64,000 bases of DNA from positions 270,580 through 334,579 of the forward strand of contig NZ_FNPV01000004.1 in assembly GCF_900107405.1 (NCBI RefSeq). The letters run 5' to 3'. This DNA is from Tindallia californiensis. Lineage in GTDB: Bacteria; Bacillota; Clostridia; Peptostreptococcales; Tindalliaceae. The position numbers and the translations under genes were made by a program. Each line of letters starts with the position of its first letter. Position 1 is the stretch's first letter. Below the pieces are notes generated by a model that did no database searches, was not told the DNA's origin, and saw only the letters and a list, made by a program, of their open reading frames with translations. Shown piece after piece: positions 44,077 through 54,259 of this stretch.

Positions 44077-45304
44077 AAAATATTTCAGGTAGGCGATGTT
44101 TGCTCCAGCGTATAGCGGCTGCAATAAATACCTTTAAGATGGCCGCTAGCGGGACAGCGATGAGCAAGCCGACAAATCCCCATAAGGAACCACCGACAAG
44201 CAACGCTAGAATAATCATAGTAGGATGCAGTCCGACTCGCTGCCCTACAATGCGGGGAGACACCACGCTGCTTTCAGTTTGTTGGATGACGACAAAGGCA
44301 ATCACCACCCACAATGCTTTCATAGGGCTGTCCAAAAAGGCGATAACAGCCGCTGGGACTCCCCCCATGATGGGTCCCAGATAAGGGATCACATTAGTGA
44401 TGCCGGCGATTATTCCAATTAGTATAGCAAACTCAACCTGCAAAACAATTAAAGAAATACCGCTGGCGACTCCAACGAATAAAGCTACTAATAATTGACC
44501 ACGGATAAAACCACTTAGCACCTTGTCTACTTGCCTTGAAAGTGGAAAAACCCAGCTTTGAAGACAGATTGGAACAGAACCTTTAATAAAAGCACCAATT
44601 TTTTCTTCATCTTTCATAAAATAAAAAGTTAAGACAGGAATGGTGACAATGTAAACAAGGCTTGACAGAAAAGTACCAAATTGAGTAGCAATATTCCCCA
44701 TAGTTTGGAAAAGGAAGTTGGTAATGGTACTAAGATTCAGGTTGAAAAATTCTAAGATTTCCTGAGGATGTTCAGGAAGAAAATCTACACCCATTAAGGT
44801 GTTTTGATACCAAGCTTCAAAGCGATGGTACAGGGCCATGCTAAATTCAGGGAGTCTTTCACCTAAACGTCTTAGTTCTTCAGCAACGTTTGGCAGTAAT
44901 GTGTAGAAAAGAACAAAGGACAAAAAGATGCCGGATAAAAACAGAACTAAAACAGCCCATGCTCGAGAAAGCTTTGTTATTTTCATAATCCATTTGATAA
45001 CCGGAGAAAAAGCATAGGCTATAATAGCTGAAACAATAAAAGGTGTTAGCATCGGAAGAATTGCATGACGCCTGAGATAAAGCCAGAACATCAGGGTAAA
45101 GCCTAAAGAAAATAAGAGTAAGGCTTTGAAATGATCTGAGGTAAATAACAACCTTTTTCCGGGATCAAGATGGCGATTTCCGATATGGATTAAATAATAA
45201 ATGGCTGTTAAGATAAAAATCAGAATCGAAATGAGTAGTATTTTGGACAGAAAAGATGCAAATAGTCCAGTATCTAACATATCTAGCAAGGTTTCAATTT
45301 CCAT
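44075..45304 (-). CDS. AI-2E family (YtvI/PerM-like) membrane permease
   Basis: 409 residues with about eight membrane helices. The N-terminal helix pair is longer than usual. The family core has MLTPFIVSAIIAYAFSPVIKWI, a large extracytoplasmic loop (about 155-220), PVLTFYFMKDEEKIGAFI, ITNVIPYLGPIMGGVPAAV and the C-terminal SPRIVGQRVGLHPTMIILALLVGG. Members export varied solutes, including sodium in some alkaliphiles and the AI-2 signal in E. coli; the substrate here is unknown. Confidence 0.88.
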   Translation of the reverse strand: MEIETLLDMLDTGLFASFLSKILLISILIFILTAIYYLIHIGNRHLDPGKRLLFTSDHFKALLLFSLGFTLMFWLYLRRHAILPMLTPFIVSAIIAYAFSPVIKWIMKITKLSRAWAVLVLFLSGIFLSFVLFYTLLPNVAEELRRLGERLPEFSMALYHRFEAWYQNTLMGVDFLPEHPQEILEFFNLNLSTITNFLFQTMGNIATQFGTFLSSLVYIVTIPVLTFYFMKDEEKIGAFIKGSVPICLQSWVFPLSRQVDKVLSGFIRGQLLVALFVGVASGISLIVLQVEFAILIGIIAGITNVIPYLGPIMGGVPAAVIAFLDSPMKALWVVIAFVVIQQTESSVVSPRIVGQRVGLHPTMIILALLVGGSLWGFVGLLIAVPLAAILKVFIAAAIRWSKHRLPEIF

Positions 45305-45691
45305 AGATGGTGCCTCCCTTTTGCGGATAAAACAGATGAGATATATTTTTTATAACATCCATAGTATAACGTATTTTCCAAGAAAAATCTTTAACAGAAT
45401 GCAACTTTCTTACGGTGATGACGTATATAAAGAGGATTCTTAAATTCTGTTAGGGTTTTGGTTCTGTCAGTTTGAGTTCAGACCTAAAGAAGCTATGACA
45501 ATGGCGAAAACAGCAGAAATGCTGTACCAAGCTCCTTCCTATCTAAAATAAGGAGATCAGACTAAGTCGGAATTTATTATCCTCAAAAGGCCAGACAACT
45601 GTTATAATAGAGTTGTACTGGCCTTTCCTATGAAACAGATAAGGGATGCTGAATGAGCAAAATGTTTGCGGAGAATAGGAGATGGTAATGC
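45305..45691. other. Intergenic region with a gene-like scrap and a hairpin
   Basis: About 385 bases. An open frame ending at the TAA near 45551 reads QFEFRPKEAMTMAKTAEMLY in its last part, without a ribosome binding site; it may be a decayed gene end. Nothing else is recognisable apart from the hairpin at 45586-45626 and the GH18 ribosome binding site at 45677-45681. Confidence 0.35.
45586..45626. repeat. Interrupted inverted repeat with TATAAT in its loop
   Basis: AAAGGCCAG (45586-45594) pairs with CTGGCCTTT (45618-45626) and CAACT (45596-45600) with AGTTG (45611-45615). The ten-base loop GTTATAATAG contains a consensus -10 hexamer (45603-45608). No good -35 box or T tract accompanies it. 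It might be an operator flanking a promoter for the GH18 gene. Confidence 0.55.
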
Positions 45692-47401
45692 TTGACAAGA
45701 ATGGAAAAAAGAAAAACAATTGAAGAAAAAAAGAAAAACAAACGAATTAAATGGATACTAGGAATGGTGTTCATAGCTTCTACTATCTTGTTTTACTTTT
45801 TTGGACCCTGCTTTTTTAGCAATATTCCAGGGGGAGAAGAGGAAAATGAATTTAATCTTATTTTTGATAATCATTGGCATCGTGTTGATTTTTTAATTGA
45901 AGAAGAGATTGTATTTTTGCCGATAGAATGGATTGAAGAGCATATTGTTGAAGAAATCGAAGTCCTTCAAAACCCATTGAGAGCAAGAGTGTTTTTTGAA
46001 AAAGAGTCGCTTGTTTTTCAGGAAAAAAACCTGAAAGAATTTATGGGAAGCGGAAAGATATCGATAGATGTTAGTTTATTAGAGAAAGCAGGAGAACCGT
46101 ACTTTCCCTTATCCGAAATGGATGCTGTTTTTCATACAAATACCTTATACTATCCAAAAACAGAAAAGGTTATGATTGACTTGATGAAGACACCTTATTA
46201 TCAAGGAACGGCATTCGAAGAAGAAAATCTCAGAGATGGAACAGATTTATGGAGTCGTCGTAAGGCTGTCGTAAAAGAGGGAGAAGAAATTCGAATTCTG
46301 GAAACAACGGAGGAACACTACTATGTTTGGACAGAAAAGGGTCAGACAGGGTTTTTGCCTAAAAGCTCATTAATAGAAATTAGAAAACAGCTACCTAATG
46401 ACGAAGAACTGGTGATGGAGTTTATTAAGCCAGAGCCTTTGAATAAGCCTTTTGGAATGGTGTGGGAATACGTAGGAAACAGTCATCCGGACCGAAGTCA
46501 AGATGAAAAAATTCCAGGTTTGTCAGTGGTCTCACCAACCTGGTTTGACTTAGAGAATGAAAACGGTGATGTGACAGGAAGAGCGCAGTTTCGCTACGCA
46601 TCTTATATGCGAAAGCGTGGTTATCATATTTGGGGACTGGTTACCAATTCTTTTGATCCAGATATGACGGAAGCATTTTTAATGAATCAGGAAGCACAAG
46701 ATCACTTTATCCAACAACTGTTAATTTATTCATCGCTCTATAAAATGGAAGGCATCAATATCGATTTTGAAAATATCCACTATCGAAATCAACAGCCGTT
46801 CACTGAATTTGTTCAGCGATTATCTGAAAAATTAAGAGAACAAGGCCTGGTGGTTTCTATAGACGTAACCATTCCCGGAGGAAGTTTGAATTGGTCACAA
46901 GTTTACGACAGAGAACAGATAGCCCCTCTGGTAGATTATGTGTGTGTGATGACTTATGACGAACACTGGGGAAGCAGTCCGGTAGCCGGATCCGTTGCAT
47001 CCATAGGTTGGGTTGAAAATGGTATAAAAAACACATTGAAGGAAGTGCCAGCTGAAAAGGTGGTGCTGGGACTCCCCTTTTACACTAGACTGTGGGAAGA
47101 ATCAAAGAAGTCGGACGGGAGCATTGATGTTTCATCCCGGGCACTAGGAATGGAATATGCAAAAAGCATTTTAGAGGAACATCACATTTACGAAAAGGAT
47201 TGGAAATGGATAGAGGAAACAGGACAATTTTATGCAGAATACGAATCTGAAGGCAATCGATATCGAATTTGGTTAGAGGAGGAGCGTTCGATTGCAAAAA
47301 AAGCAGCATTGATAGAAAAGTATGAGCTTGCTGGATTTGCTGGCTGGAGAAAAGGTTTTGAGATTTCATCTATATGGGACGTGCTTAAAGAAGCAATTTA
47401 A
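45692..47401 (+). CDS. GH18-family glycosidase, spore-cortex/peptidoglycan type, membrane anchored
   Basis: 569 residues. An N-terminal membrane helix (about 23-42) is followed by a copper-amine-oxidase-like stalk (about 50-165), an SH3-like domain (about 175-230; EEHYYVWTEKGQTGFLPKSS) and a GH18 barrel (about 255-569). The catalytic stretch MEGINIDFENIH keeps the proton-donor Glu. VMTYDEHWGSSPVAGSV and the terminal GFAGWRKGFE also fit. Related enzymes (YaaH/SleL type) cut N-acetylglucosamine bonds in cortex or wall. The start is uncertain: TTG 45692 and ATG 45701 are in frame, while the AGGAG at 45677 best fits an 11-codon frame at ATG 45688. Confidence 0.87.
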   Translation: MTRMEKRKTIEEKKKNKRIKWILGMVFIASTILFYFFGPCFFSNIPGGEEENEFNLIFDNHWHRVDFLIEEEIVFLPIEWIEEHIVEEIEVLQNPLRARVFFEKESLVFQEKNLKEFMGSGKISIDVSLLEKAGEPYFPLSEMDAVFHTNTLYYPKTEKVMIDLMKTPYYQGTAFEEENLRDGTDLWSRRKAVVKEGEEIRILETTEEHYYVWTEKGQTGFLPKSSLIEIRKQLPNDEELVMEFIKPEPLNKPFGMVWEYVGNSHPDRSQDEKIPGLSVVSPTWFDLENENGDVTGRAQFRYASYMRKRGYHIWGLVTNSFDPDMTEAFLMNQEAQDHFIQQLLIYSSLYKMEGINIDFENIHYRNQQPFTEFVQRLSEKLREQGLVVSIDVTIPGGSLNWSQVYDREQIAPLVDYVCVMTYDEHWGSSPVAGSVASIGWVENGIKNTLKEVPAEKVVLGLPFYTRLWEESKKSDGSIDVSSRALGMEYAKSILEEHHIYEKDWKWIEETGQFYAEYESEGNRYRIWLEEERSIAKKAALIEKYELAGFAGWRKGFEISSIWDVLKEAI

Positions 47402-47433
47402 TTGATAATAATGAATGATGAAAGGAGATAACA

Positions 47434-49041
47434 ATGAATTTTTCTTCCTTAGAATACCCCTATCCTTCTAAAAGAAATCTTTTATATGGCCAAAAAGGCA
47501 TGGTAGCTTCCTCTCAGCCCTTGGCCGCACAAGCTGGTTTGGATATGCTGAAAAAAGGAGGCAATGCTATTGACGCCGCCATTGCTACGGCTGCTTGTCT
47601 CACGGTGGTAGAACCTACTTCTAACGGTATAGGAGGAGATGCTTTTGCGCTGGTTTGGGCAGAAAATGATCTACACGGTCTCAATGCTAGCGGTCCTGCT
47701 CCGGCAAATCTTTCTTTAGAGTATTTTGAAAAGCAAGGACTTAAAGAGATGCCGGTTTATGGGACAACACCAATTACGGTTCCGGGGGCACCGGCTGCTT
47801 GGGCCGAGCTATCAGAAAGATTTGGAAATCTATCCTTGAAAACAGTCATGAAGCCAGCCATCCATTATGCCAGAGAAGGGTTTCCTGTAACACCGGCAAC
47901 CGCCTATTACTGGAAAAAAGCATATAAAAATGCATTGAAAAATTACCAGGGCGAAGTTTTTAAGCACTGGTTTGATGTTTTTGCGCCACAAGGAAGAGCA
48001 CCAGAACCGGGAGAAATATGGAAATCAGAAGATCATGCAACAACATTAGAGATAATTGCAGCTACGATGAGCAGGGATTTTTATGAAGGAAATATAGCAA
48101 AAGCAATTGATGAATTTCTTTCCAAGCATCATGGTAAATTAAAAAAAGAAGACCTGGAATCATATCAAGTACGCTGGGAAAAGCCAATCTCGGTTCATTA
48201 CCGAGGCTATGATGTTTGGGAGATACCACCAAACGGTCAAGGGCTCGTTGCTTTACAAGCCTTATCAATACTGGAAGGACTGGAACTTGATACTGAGGAA
48301 AATGGACAGGCGGTTCATCGCATCATCGAATCACTGAAACTAGCCTTTACAGATGGAAAAACCTATATAGCAGACCCTGATCATATGCCAACATCAGTGG
48401 AATCCTTGCTTTCCAAAGAATATATCGAATCAAGAAGAGCCATGATTAGTGAAAATGCGTTACTTCCGGAACCGGGGATGCCACCAAGAGGTGGAACCGT
48501 TTATTTAGCAACGGCGGATGGTGAAGGAAATATGGTATCGATGATCCAAAGTAATTATATGGGATTTGGATCAGGAGTGGTGATTCCGGGTACAGGAATT
48601 GCACTTCATAACAGAGGTCACAATTTTTCACTGGATCCTCGACACCCTAATGCGCTAGCCCCTGGGAAAAGACCATACCATACGATTATTCCTGGATTTC
48701 TAACGAAAAAGAAAAAACCCTTAGGGCCCTTTGGTGTAATGGGTGGATTTATGCAGCCACAGGGCCATTTGCAAGTAATAACAAAGTTAATCGATTTCCA
48801 GTTAAATCCACAGGCAGCCTTAGATGCTCCGAGATGGCAGTGGTTAGGTGGCAAAAAGATTGAAGTGGAACAAAATTACCCCGAGTTATTGATACAGCAA
48901 CTGGTAGAAAAAGGTCATGAGATAAGCATTCAAAGAGAACGGGGAAACTTCGGAAGAGGGCAAATCATTTTGCGTAATGAAAGTGGTGTGCTGTGCGGCG
49001 CTACAGAACCAAGAACCGATGGTTGTGTAGCTGTCTGGTAA
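47434..49041 (+). CDS. Gamma-glutamyltransferase family protein (YwrD-like)
   Basis: 535 residues. It has the Ntn-hydrolase layout: GMVASSQPLAAQAGLDMLKKGGNAIDAAIAT at the start, GIGGDAFALVW, and the predicted self-cleavage site before Thr in PPRGGTVYLATADGEGN, then MIQSNYMGFGSGVVIPGTGI. It lacks a signal peptide, like YwrD, so an intracellular role is likely. It cleaves or transfers gamma-glutamyl groups. AAAGGAG precedes the ATG, 32 bases after the GH18 gene. Confidence 0.88.
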   Translation: MNFSSLEYPYPSKRNLLYGQKGMVASSQPLAAQAGLDMLKKGGNAIDAAIATAACLTVVEPTSNGIGGDAFALVWAENDLHGLNASGPAPANLSLEYFEKQGLKEMPVYGTTPITVPGAPAAWAELSERFGNLSLKTVMKPAIHYAREGFPVTPATAYYWKKAYKNALKNYQGEVFKHWFDVFAPQGRAPEPGEIWKSEDHATTLEIIAATMSRDFYEGNIAKAIDEFLSKHHGKLKKEDLESYQVRWEKPISVHYRGYDVWEIPPNGQGLVALQALSILEGLELDTEENGQAVHRIIESLKLAFTDGKTYIADPDHMPTSVESLLSKEYIESRRAMISENALLPEPGMPPRGGTVYLATADGEGNMVSMIQSNYMGFGSGVVIPGTGIALHNRGHNFSLDPRHPNALAPGKRPYHTIIPGFLTKKKKPLGPFGVMGGFMQPQGHLQVITKLIDFQLNPQAALDAPRWQWLGGKKIEVEQNYPELLIQQLVEKGHEISIQRERGNFGRGQIILRNESGVLCGATEPRTDGCVAVW

Positions 49042-49071
49042 TAAGGTAATTAGTCAGTAAGGAGAAAAGCA

Positions 49072-49734
49072 ATGAGAAAAAAGAAAAAGGGTGCTGGTAG
49101 GTGGGGACGGTTAAAACATAGCTATATAGTGCTAGTGGTATTAGCGTGGACATTATTTGTCTTGTACCCTAATCCTATGAAGCTGGGGCTTAGCATTTAC
49201 CGGATTTTTCATCCTCCAATCAATGCTGTCGGAGTGGCGCATCTATTAGAGGAAATCCCCTTGGAACCAGCGGAAATAGAGACCTATGTGCTTAGGGAGA
49301 TTCCCTATCAATATGATTGGGTTACTTATGGAATGCCTTGGTACTTTCCAACATTGGAAGAAGTACTGGATAATAAAACAGGTGACTGTAAGAGTCGGTT
49401 TCTAGTGTTGGCTTCTTTATTTGAATCGCAAGAAATACCTTATCAGTTGAGCTTCTCACTTAGTCATTTTTGGGTTGTTTACGAAGGAAAAGCAGAGACT
49501 CCCTTGGAACAGGCACAAAATGCGTTTATGTTAAGAGAAGAGGACGGTTCCTTGCAAATACAAGTTCCTCGAGAAGATAGAAATCAAATTTGGAACAATT
49601 TTAGGGAAGGGTTTTGGGAATATATGCCATTTCACCGAAAAACCTTATTAATCCTAGGATGGATCACGGCTGTTGTCACAATGATTGTGCGTAGCTGCTG
49701 TTTTAAGAAAACGGAGGAAGGTGTAAGGGCTTAA
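49072..49734 (+). CDS. Membrane protein with transglutaminase-like domain
   Basis: 220 residues. A membrane helix near the N-terminus (about 17-36) is followed by a transglutaminase-like core. TGDCKSRFLVLASLFES carries the Cys and SLSHFWVVYEGK carries the His of a Cys-His-Asp protease/transglutaminase site. A second membrane helix lies near residues 193-210, and the tail is basic. Proximity to GH18 and gamma-glutamyltransferase suggests a wall or peptide role, but the substrate is unknown. AAGGAG lies upstream. Confidence 0.78.
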   Translation: MRKKKKGAGRWGRLKHSYIVLVVLAWTLFVLYPNPMKLGLSIYRIFHPPINAVGVAHLLEEIPLEPAEIETYVLREIPYQYDWVTYGMPWYFPTLEEVLDNKTGDCKSRFLVLASLFESQEIPYQLSFSLSHFWVVYEGKAETPLEQAQNAFMLREEDGSLQIQVPREDRNQIWNNFREGFWEYMPFHRKTLLILGWITAVVTMIVRSCCFKKTEEGVRA

Positions 49735-49748
49735 ATTTTTTCAATGCC

Positions 49749-49778
49749 ATGACAGCAAATGAATAAATATGGTATAAT
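49749..49778 (+). promoter_or_regulatory. Candidate promoter of glnS
   Basis: ATGACA (49749-49754) and TATAAT (49773-49778) are spaced 18 bases apart, 50 bases before the glnS ATG. No T-box is present in this short leader. Confidence 0.55.
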
Positions 49779-49827
49779 CAACAAACATGATCAATATGTT
49801 TATATGAAATAATGAGGAGGTTTCAGC

Positions 49828-51522
49828 ATGTCTAACGAAAACCATGCTCCTGTAGCATCTAACTTTATCAAAAATATTATCAATGAAGACCTTAAAAATA
49901 ATAAAAATGACGGACGGGTACATACTCGGTTTCCGCCAGAACCTAACGGATACCTTCATATAGGTCATGCAAAATCAATTTGTTTGAACTTTGGGTTAGC
50001 CAGAGATTATAAGGGCTTATGCAATCTGCGCTTTGATGATACCAACCCTTCGAAGGAAGACGTGGAATACGTTGAATCCATTCAGGAAGATGTTCGCTGG
50101 TTAGGTTTCGACTGGGAAGAACGCTTGTTCTATGCATCAGACTACTTTGAAAAAATGTACGAATACGCAGTAGATCTTATTAAAGCAGGAAAAGCATATG
50201 TATGCGATCTTTCTGGAGATCAGATTCGTGAAACCAGAGGAACATTAAAGCAACCAGGCGTGGAAAGTCCCTATCGGGGCAGGTCTGTTGAAGAAAACTT
50301 GGACCTGTTTCACAGGATGAGAGCAGGCGAATTTCCTGACGGAAGTCGTGTGCTGAGAGCGAAAATAGATATGGCTTCTCCAAATATGAATATGAGAGAT
50401 CCAGTTTTATACCGCATAGCGAAAGTGAAACACCACCGAACAGGGAATGAATGGTGCATTTATCCAATGTATGATTATGCACATCCTTTATCAGACGCCT
50501 ATGAAGGGATAACTCATTCCATTTGCACACTTGAGTTTGAAGATCATAGACCGCTATATGATTGGGTCTTGAAAGCCTTGGATTTTGATCCACATCCACA
50601 ACAAATTGAATTTGCCCGTTTGAATTTATCAAATACGGTTATGAGTAAAAGGAAGCTAAGAGAATTAGTTGAAAACGAAGTGGTGGATGGATGGGATGAT
50701 CCCCGCATGCCAACCATATGTGGTTTGCGCCGGAGAGGCTATACGCCGGAAGCAATAAAAGATTTTTGCGACAGGATAGGCGTTGCTAAAAGCAATAGCA
50801 TTGTTGATATAGCGCTTTTGGAGCATTGCGTAAGAGAAGACTTGAAGTTAAAAGCTCCCAGAATGATGGGGGTCATTAATCCTCTTAAGGTTGTGATAAC
50901 AAACTATCCGGAAGGACAGGAAGAAAAGCTGAAAGCTGAGAACAATCCGGAAAATCCAGAAATGGGACACCGGGAGATGATTTTTGAAAAAGAGATCTAT
51001 ATTGAACGCGATGATTTTATGGAAGACCCTCCTAAAAAGTTTTTTAGGCTGGCACCGGGCAAAGAAGTTCGGTTAAAGTATGCCTATATTATTCGTTGTG
51101 ATGAAGTGGTAAAAGATCCAGATACGGGAGAAGTGATAGAGCTTCGATGCAGTTATGAGCCAACATCAAAAAGCGGTAGCGATACCAGTGGTAAAAAAGT
51201 AAAAGGAACCTTGCACTGGGTTTCGAAAACCTATGGCGTGCCGGCAACAGTAAGACTCTATGATCATTTATTTATAGAAAAAGAAAATGGAGATTCTGGA
51301 GAACTACAACCAGAGTTAAATCCTGGGTCTGTGAAAAAAATGGAAAAAGCATTGGTTGAACCAGGGTTTAAGGAATACAATGCAGGTCAGCAATTCCAGT
51401 TTATGAGACATGGATATTTTGTATTGGACACGGAAGACAACAAAGGATCAAGACCATTGGTATTTAACCGAATTGTTTCACTTCGGGATACATGGGCGAA
51501 AATACAAAAATCTCAAAAATAG
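49828..51522 (+). CDS. glnS: Glutaminyl-tRNA synthetase
   Basis: Charges tRNA-Gln directly with glutamine. Class I signatures are present: [16 protein letters not shown] (residues about 34-49) and the KMSKS variant [18 protein letters not shown] is typical of the GlxRS group and the C-terminal anticodon-binding beta barrels are complete. It has 564 residues. Many Firmicutes lack GlnRS and use the GatCAB amidotransferase route; a minority of Clostridia have both. AGGAGG precedes the ATG. Confidence 0.96.
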   Translation: MSNENHAPVASNFIKNIINEDLKNNKNDGRVHTRFPPEPNGYLHIGHAKSICLNFGLARDYKGLCNLRFDDTNPSKEDVEYVESIQEDVRWLGFDWEERLFYASDYFEKMYEYAVDLIKAGKAYVCDLSGDQIRETRGTLKQPGVESPYRGRSVEENLDLFHRMRAGEFPDGSRVLRAKIDMASPNMNMRDPVLYRIAKVKHHRTGNEWCIYPMYDYAHPLSDAYEGITHSICTLEFEDHRPLYDWVLKALDFDPHPQQIEFARLNLSNTVMSKRKLRELVENEVVDGWDDPRMPTICGLRRRGYTPEAIKDFCDRIGVAKSNSIVDIALLEHCVREDLKLKAPRMMGVINPLKVVITNYPEGQEEKLKAENNPENPEMGHREMIFEKEIYIERDDFMEDPPKKFFRLAPGKEVRLKYAYIIRCDEVVKDPDTGEVIELRCSYEPTSKSGSDTSGKKVKGTLHWVSKTYGVPATVRLYDHLFIEKENGDSGELQPELNPGSVKKMEKALVEPGFKEYNAGQQFQFMRHGYFVLDTEDNKGSRPLVFNRIVSLRDTWAKIQKSQK

Positions 51523-51544
51523 GGAAATCTGTTTGGAAGGTATG

Positions 51545-52024
51545 ATGAAAATGCCATTAAACAAAGAAACATCAAAAGATCGACAACTTCAGTATGGTTC
51601 CTTGGAAGAATTACAAACACAAGTTTCTCAAGAAAATCTTTTGGTACTGGTAGTGGAAGATGATCCTATGAGCCGTATTTTTATGGAAAAAATTCTTTGT
51701 AGACTGGGAGTAGAAGTTGCCTTTGCAAAAGATGGACTAGAAGCGCTAAGAATGTACATGAAGCATGAGTATGATTTGATTTTTTTAGATATTCAGATGC
51801 CAGTCATGAATGGTTATGAAACAGCAGAACTGATAAGACAGCAGGAGAAAATGACAGGCATTCATATTCCTATTGTTGCCGTAACAGCTTATGCGCTGGA
51901 AGAAGATCGGGAAAAGTGTATGAGCGTTGGAATGGATTCTTACCTCTCGAAGCCTGTCTCGATGGAAAATCTCTTGAAAGTATTGGTAGAGTTTTGTCTG
52001 GAAAAAGCAGGAGAAATGCAATGA
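51545..52024 (+). CDS. Stand-alone response regulator receiver protein
   Basis: About 159 residues. An N-terminal helix (about 10-32) is followed by a complete CheY-like receiver: LVLVVEDDPMSR with the acidic pair, DLIFLDIQMPVMNGYETAELIR with the phospho-acceptor Asp, VAVTAYAL with the Thr and YLSKPVS with the Lys. The sequence style is that of receivers from hybrid histidine kinases. There is no output domain, so it acts by protein contact. ATG 51545 or 51551 are both possible with GGAAGG upstream. The stop overlaps the Nudix start (ATGA). Confidence 0.85.
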   Translation: MKMPLNKETSKDRQLQYGSLEELQTQVSQENLLVLVVEDDPMSRIFMEKILCRLGVEVAFAKDGLEALRMYMKHEYDLIFLDIQMPVMNGYETAELIRQQEKMTGIHIPIVAVTAYALEEDREKCMSVGMDSYLSKPVSMENLLKVLVEFCLEKAGEMQ

Positions 52025-52530
52025 GACGCTGGCAACCACAAATGCTATTCCGGGTACGTTCTTCTGCACTTATTATCAATAAATACGATGAAATATTGCT
52101 AGTGTTTCATGATGATTCAATAACAGGAGAAAAATGGTTAATGCCACCTGGTGGTGGTTTAGAAGCAGGAGAAAATGCATTAGAAGCATTAGTGAGAGAA
52201 GTAAAGGAAGAATGTGGCATAACCTGTTGTCCGAAGGAACTATTGTATGTAAGGGAATATGTTAGTGATAATGCCAAGTTGCATCATATGGGACTGTTTT
52301 TTCGTGCAAACCCTCTTAATGATGAAGAGACCATTCGGATAGGCTATGATCCAGAACTCGAAAATCAAATTATCAAGGATTGCCGCTATTACTCTTACGA
52401 AGAGCTTCAAAGGGTGGAAGTTCCTATTTATCCTGAGATTCTTAAAAAACAATTCTGGAATGATTTGGCTAGTGGCTTTATGCAACACCAAATATATCTG
52501 GGGCAACAGCGGGACAAAGAAAAAAAGTAA
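52021..52530 (+). CDS. Nudix hydrolase
   Basis: 169 residues. The Nudix box is complete from GGGLEAGENALEALVREV to the KEECGI that follows (residues about 45-70). It cleaves a nucleoside diphosphate linked to another group; the substrate is not evident. The start is set by the ATGA overlap with the receiver gene, implying translational coupling. A terminator follows at once. Confidence 0.88.
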   Translation: MRRWQPQMLFRVRSSALIINKYDEILLVFHDDSITGEKWLMPPGGGLEAGENALEALVREVKEECGITCCPKELLYVREYVSDNAKLHHMGLFFRANPLNDEETIRIGYDPELENQIIKDCRYYSYEELQRVEVPIYPEILKKQFWNDLASGFMQHQIYLGQQRDKEKK

Positions 52531-52558
52531 GGATTCAGCTCCTTACTCTTTTTTTTTG
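52526..52558 (+). terminator. Terminator after the Nudix gene
   Basis: AGTAAGG (52526-52532) pairs with CCTTACT (52541-52547) across an eight-base loop; a run of T follows. The stem begins in the last codon and the stop codon. Confidence 0.8.
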
Positions 52559-52639
52559 CAAAGTGTAGGGCAAGATGTGCCCTTATCTGATTATAAGGTT
52601 AAATATGAGGTATTGATTTAAGGAGGAGGTGCGTAGACT

Positions 52640-54184
52640 TTGGAACAATTTCGGGAAATTGAATTAAAACTCAGTTTGATAAATCGGGATCAAACCCAGT
52701 CTTTGCTGAAAGAACTGAAATCATTGACAAATAAAGAAAAAATGGTAAAAGAAATGCTTCACTCTGTTTACTATGATACCAAAGAAAAAGATCTTTTAAG
52801 GGCTGGATTGGCTTTTCGTATGCGCCAGGAACAAGGTGGCTGGACCGCAACGGTCAAAGGAATGGGAAGTGTCAAAGCAGGGCTTCATCAGCGGCAAGAA
52901 TGGAATGTAACCGTTAAGGATGAGGCGCCTTCTATCCAGATATTTTCTGATATCCCTGAATTGAAAAAAGAGATGCAAAAAATAACGAAAGAAGAAAAAC
53001 TGATACCAATTCTAAGAACATCCTTTACTCGGGAAAAAGGAGTGTGGGAAGATCATGAAGGAAACCAGATAGAAGTGGCCCTAGATATCGGTGAAGTAAA
53101 GGCCGGTTTAGAGATTGAAAGTATTCACGAAGTGGAATTGGAGTTGAAAAAAGGAAAAGTGGAATCGCTTTTCAAGCTAGGAAAACACCTTGCTGACCGG
53201 TATCCTCTGACACCGGAACCCACCAGTAAATTTCTGAGAGGATTAAACTTACTGGGCTTTTCGGATAAAGAACAATCAAGAAAAGCCCTTCAGACACCAG
53301 TGGTGAACATGGAAGAGGTTTCCGCCTGGGAAAGCTTTGAGCTTTTGAGTCGAGTTGCCTTGGAAAAAACCTCGAAGGCATTGGGAAAACTACTAAAAGA
53401 CCCAAAAGGAATAGAAACATTACATCAGTTACGGGTGAGCATTCGGAATCTAAGATCCTTACTTTTCCTATACAAACCATTGATTGAAGAAAATCAATAC
53501 AAAAAAATAAATAGTCTACTGCGAGATTGGAGTCGCCAAACCAATGAATTAAGAGAGCTGGATGTAATGCTCTTGAACATTGGAGAATGGACAGATAGCT
53601 TAGACAATAAAAAAGACGCTTACCCTATCTGTAAAGAAGTAAAGAAGGTTCTTGAAAATCAAAAGGAAAATTTTACAAACATGCTTTTGCAAGGGAAAAT
53701 GACACCCTATCTTTTAGAGGTATCAGGAACACTGGAATGTATTCTTGATCAATCGATTGAAAAAAAAGGAAAGAGCAAAGCCACTGCCTTTATAAAAAAA
53801 AGAATGTTTCAACAGATTGATGGCTTTATGAAAGAAGCAAAGACAGTGGAAATTAATGAGAAAGAGGCTTTACACAGACTGAGAATAAAAGGAAAAAAAC
53901 TAAGGTATTCCCTTCAAAATGTGATGCAGGGTATTTCTTTAGAAAATAAAAATGAGTTTAAAAAAGTTCTTAAAATTACGAAACTACTTCAGGATCTTTT
54001 AGGAACTATTCATGATAGCCATTGTGAAATGAAGCGAATGAGGGAAGTAACCTTCGGAAAGCTCCATTCATGGACTTTAATGAAAACTTTTGGAAACTAC
54101 GAAGGCTGGCATTGGAAGCGAATCTTTCAATTAGAAATAGCCTTAGAAGAACAGTGGAAGAAGTTGCGTCAAACCACTATTTAG
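52640..54184 (+). CDS. CYTH-CHAD fusion protein (inorganic triphosphatase type)
   Basis: 514 residues. The CYTH domain (about 1-205) begins with REIELKLSL, the ExExK metal/phosphate signature, and has the basic tunnel residues FRMRQEQGGWTATVKG. The CHAD domain (about 230-510) has the His-rich helical motifs LHQLRVSIRNLRSLLFLYKP and LHRLRIKGKKLRYSLQ. The fusion resembles YgiF-type triphosphatases; CHAD binds polyphosphate. The start is TTG 52640 with AGGAGGAGGT upstream. Confidence 0.9.
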   Translation: MEQFREIELKLSLINRDQTQSLLKELKSLTNKEKMVKEMLHSVYYDTKEKDLLRAGLAFRMRQEQGGWTATVKGMGSVKAGLHQRQEWNVTVKDEAPSIQIFSDIPELKKEMQKITKEEKLIPILRTSFTREKGVWEDHEGNQIEVALDIGEVKAGLEIESIHEVELELKKGKVESLFKLGKHLADRYPLTPEPTSKFLRGLNLLGFSDKEQSRKALQTPVVNMEEVSAWESFELLSRVALEKTSKALGKLLKDPKGIETLHQLRVSIRNLRSLLFLYKPLIEENQYKKINSLLRDWSRQTNELRELDVMLLNIGEWTDSLDNKKDAYPICKEVKKVLENQKENFTNMLLQGKMTPYLLEVSGTLECILDQSIEKKGKSKATAFIKKRMFQQIDGFMKEAKTVEINEKEALHRLRIKGKKLRYSLQNVMQGISLENKNEFKKVLKITKLLQDLLGTIHDSHCEMKRMREVTFGKLHSWTLMKTFGNYEGWHWKRIFQLEIALEEQWKKLRQTTI

Positions 54185-54259
54185 GAAGATCAATGGGTGT
54201 TTCTGATAAAAATGGGTATAAAATACCGTATATGAAAATGTAAGGATAGGAGGAATAAA

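Noticed and set aside
50180..50632. 150-codon frame opposite glnS
   Set aside because: Antisense shadow of a highly conserved synthetase.
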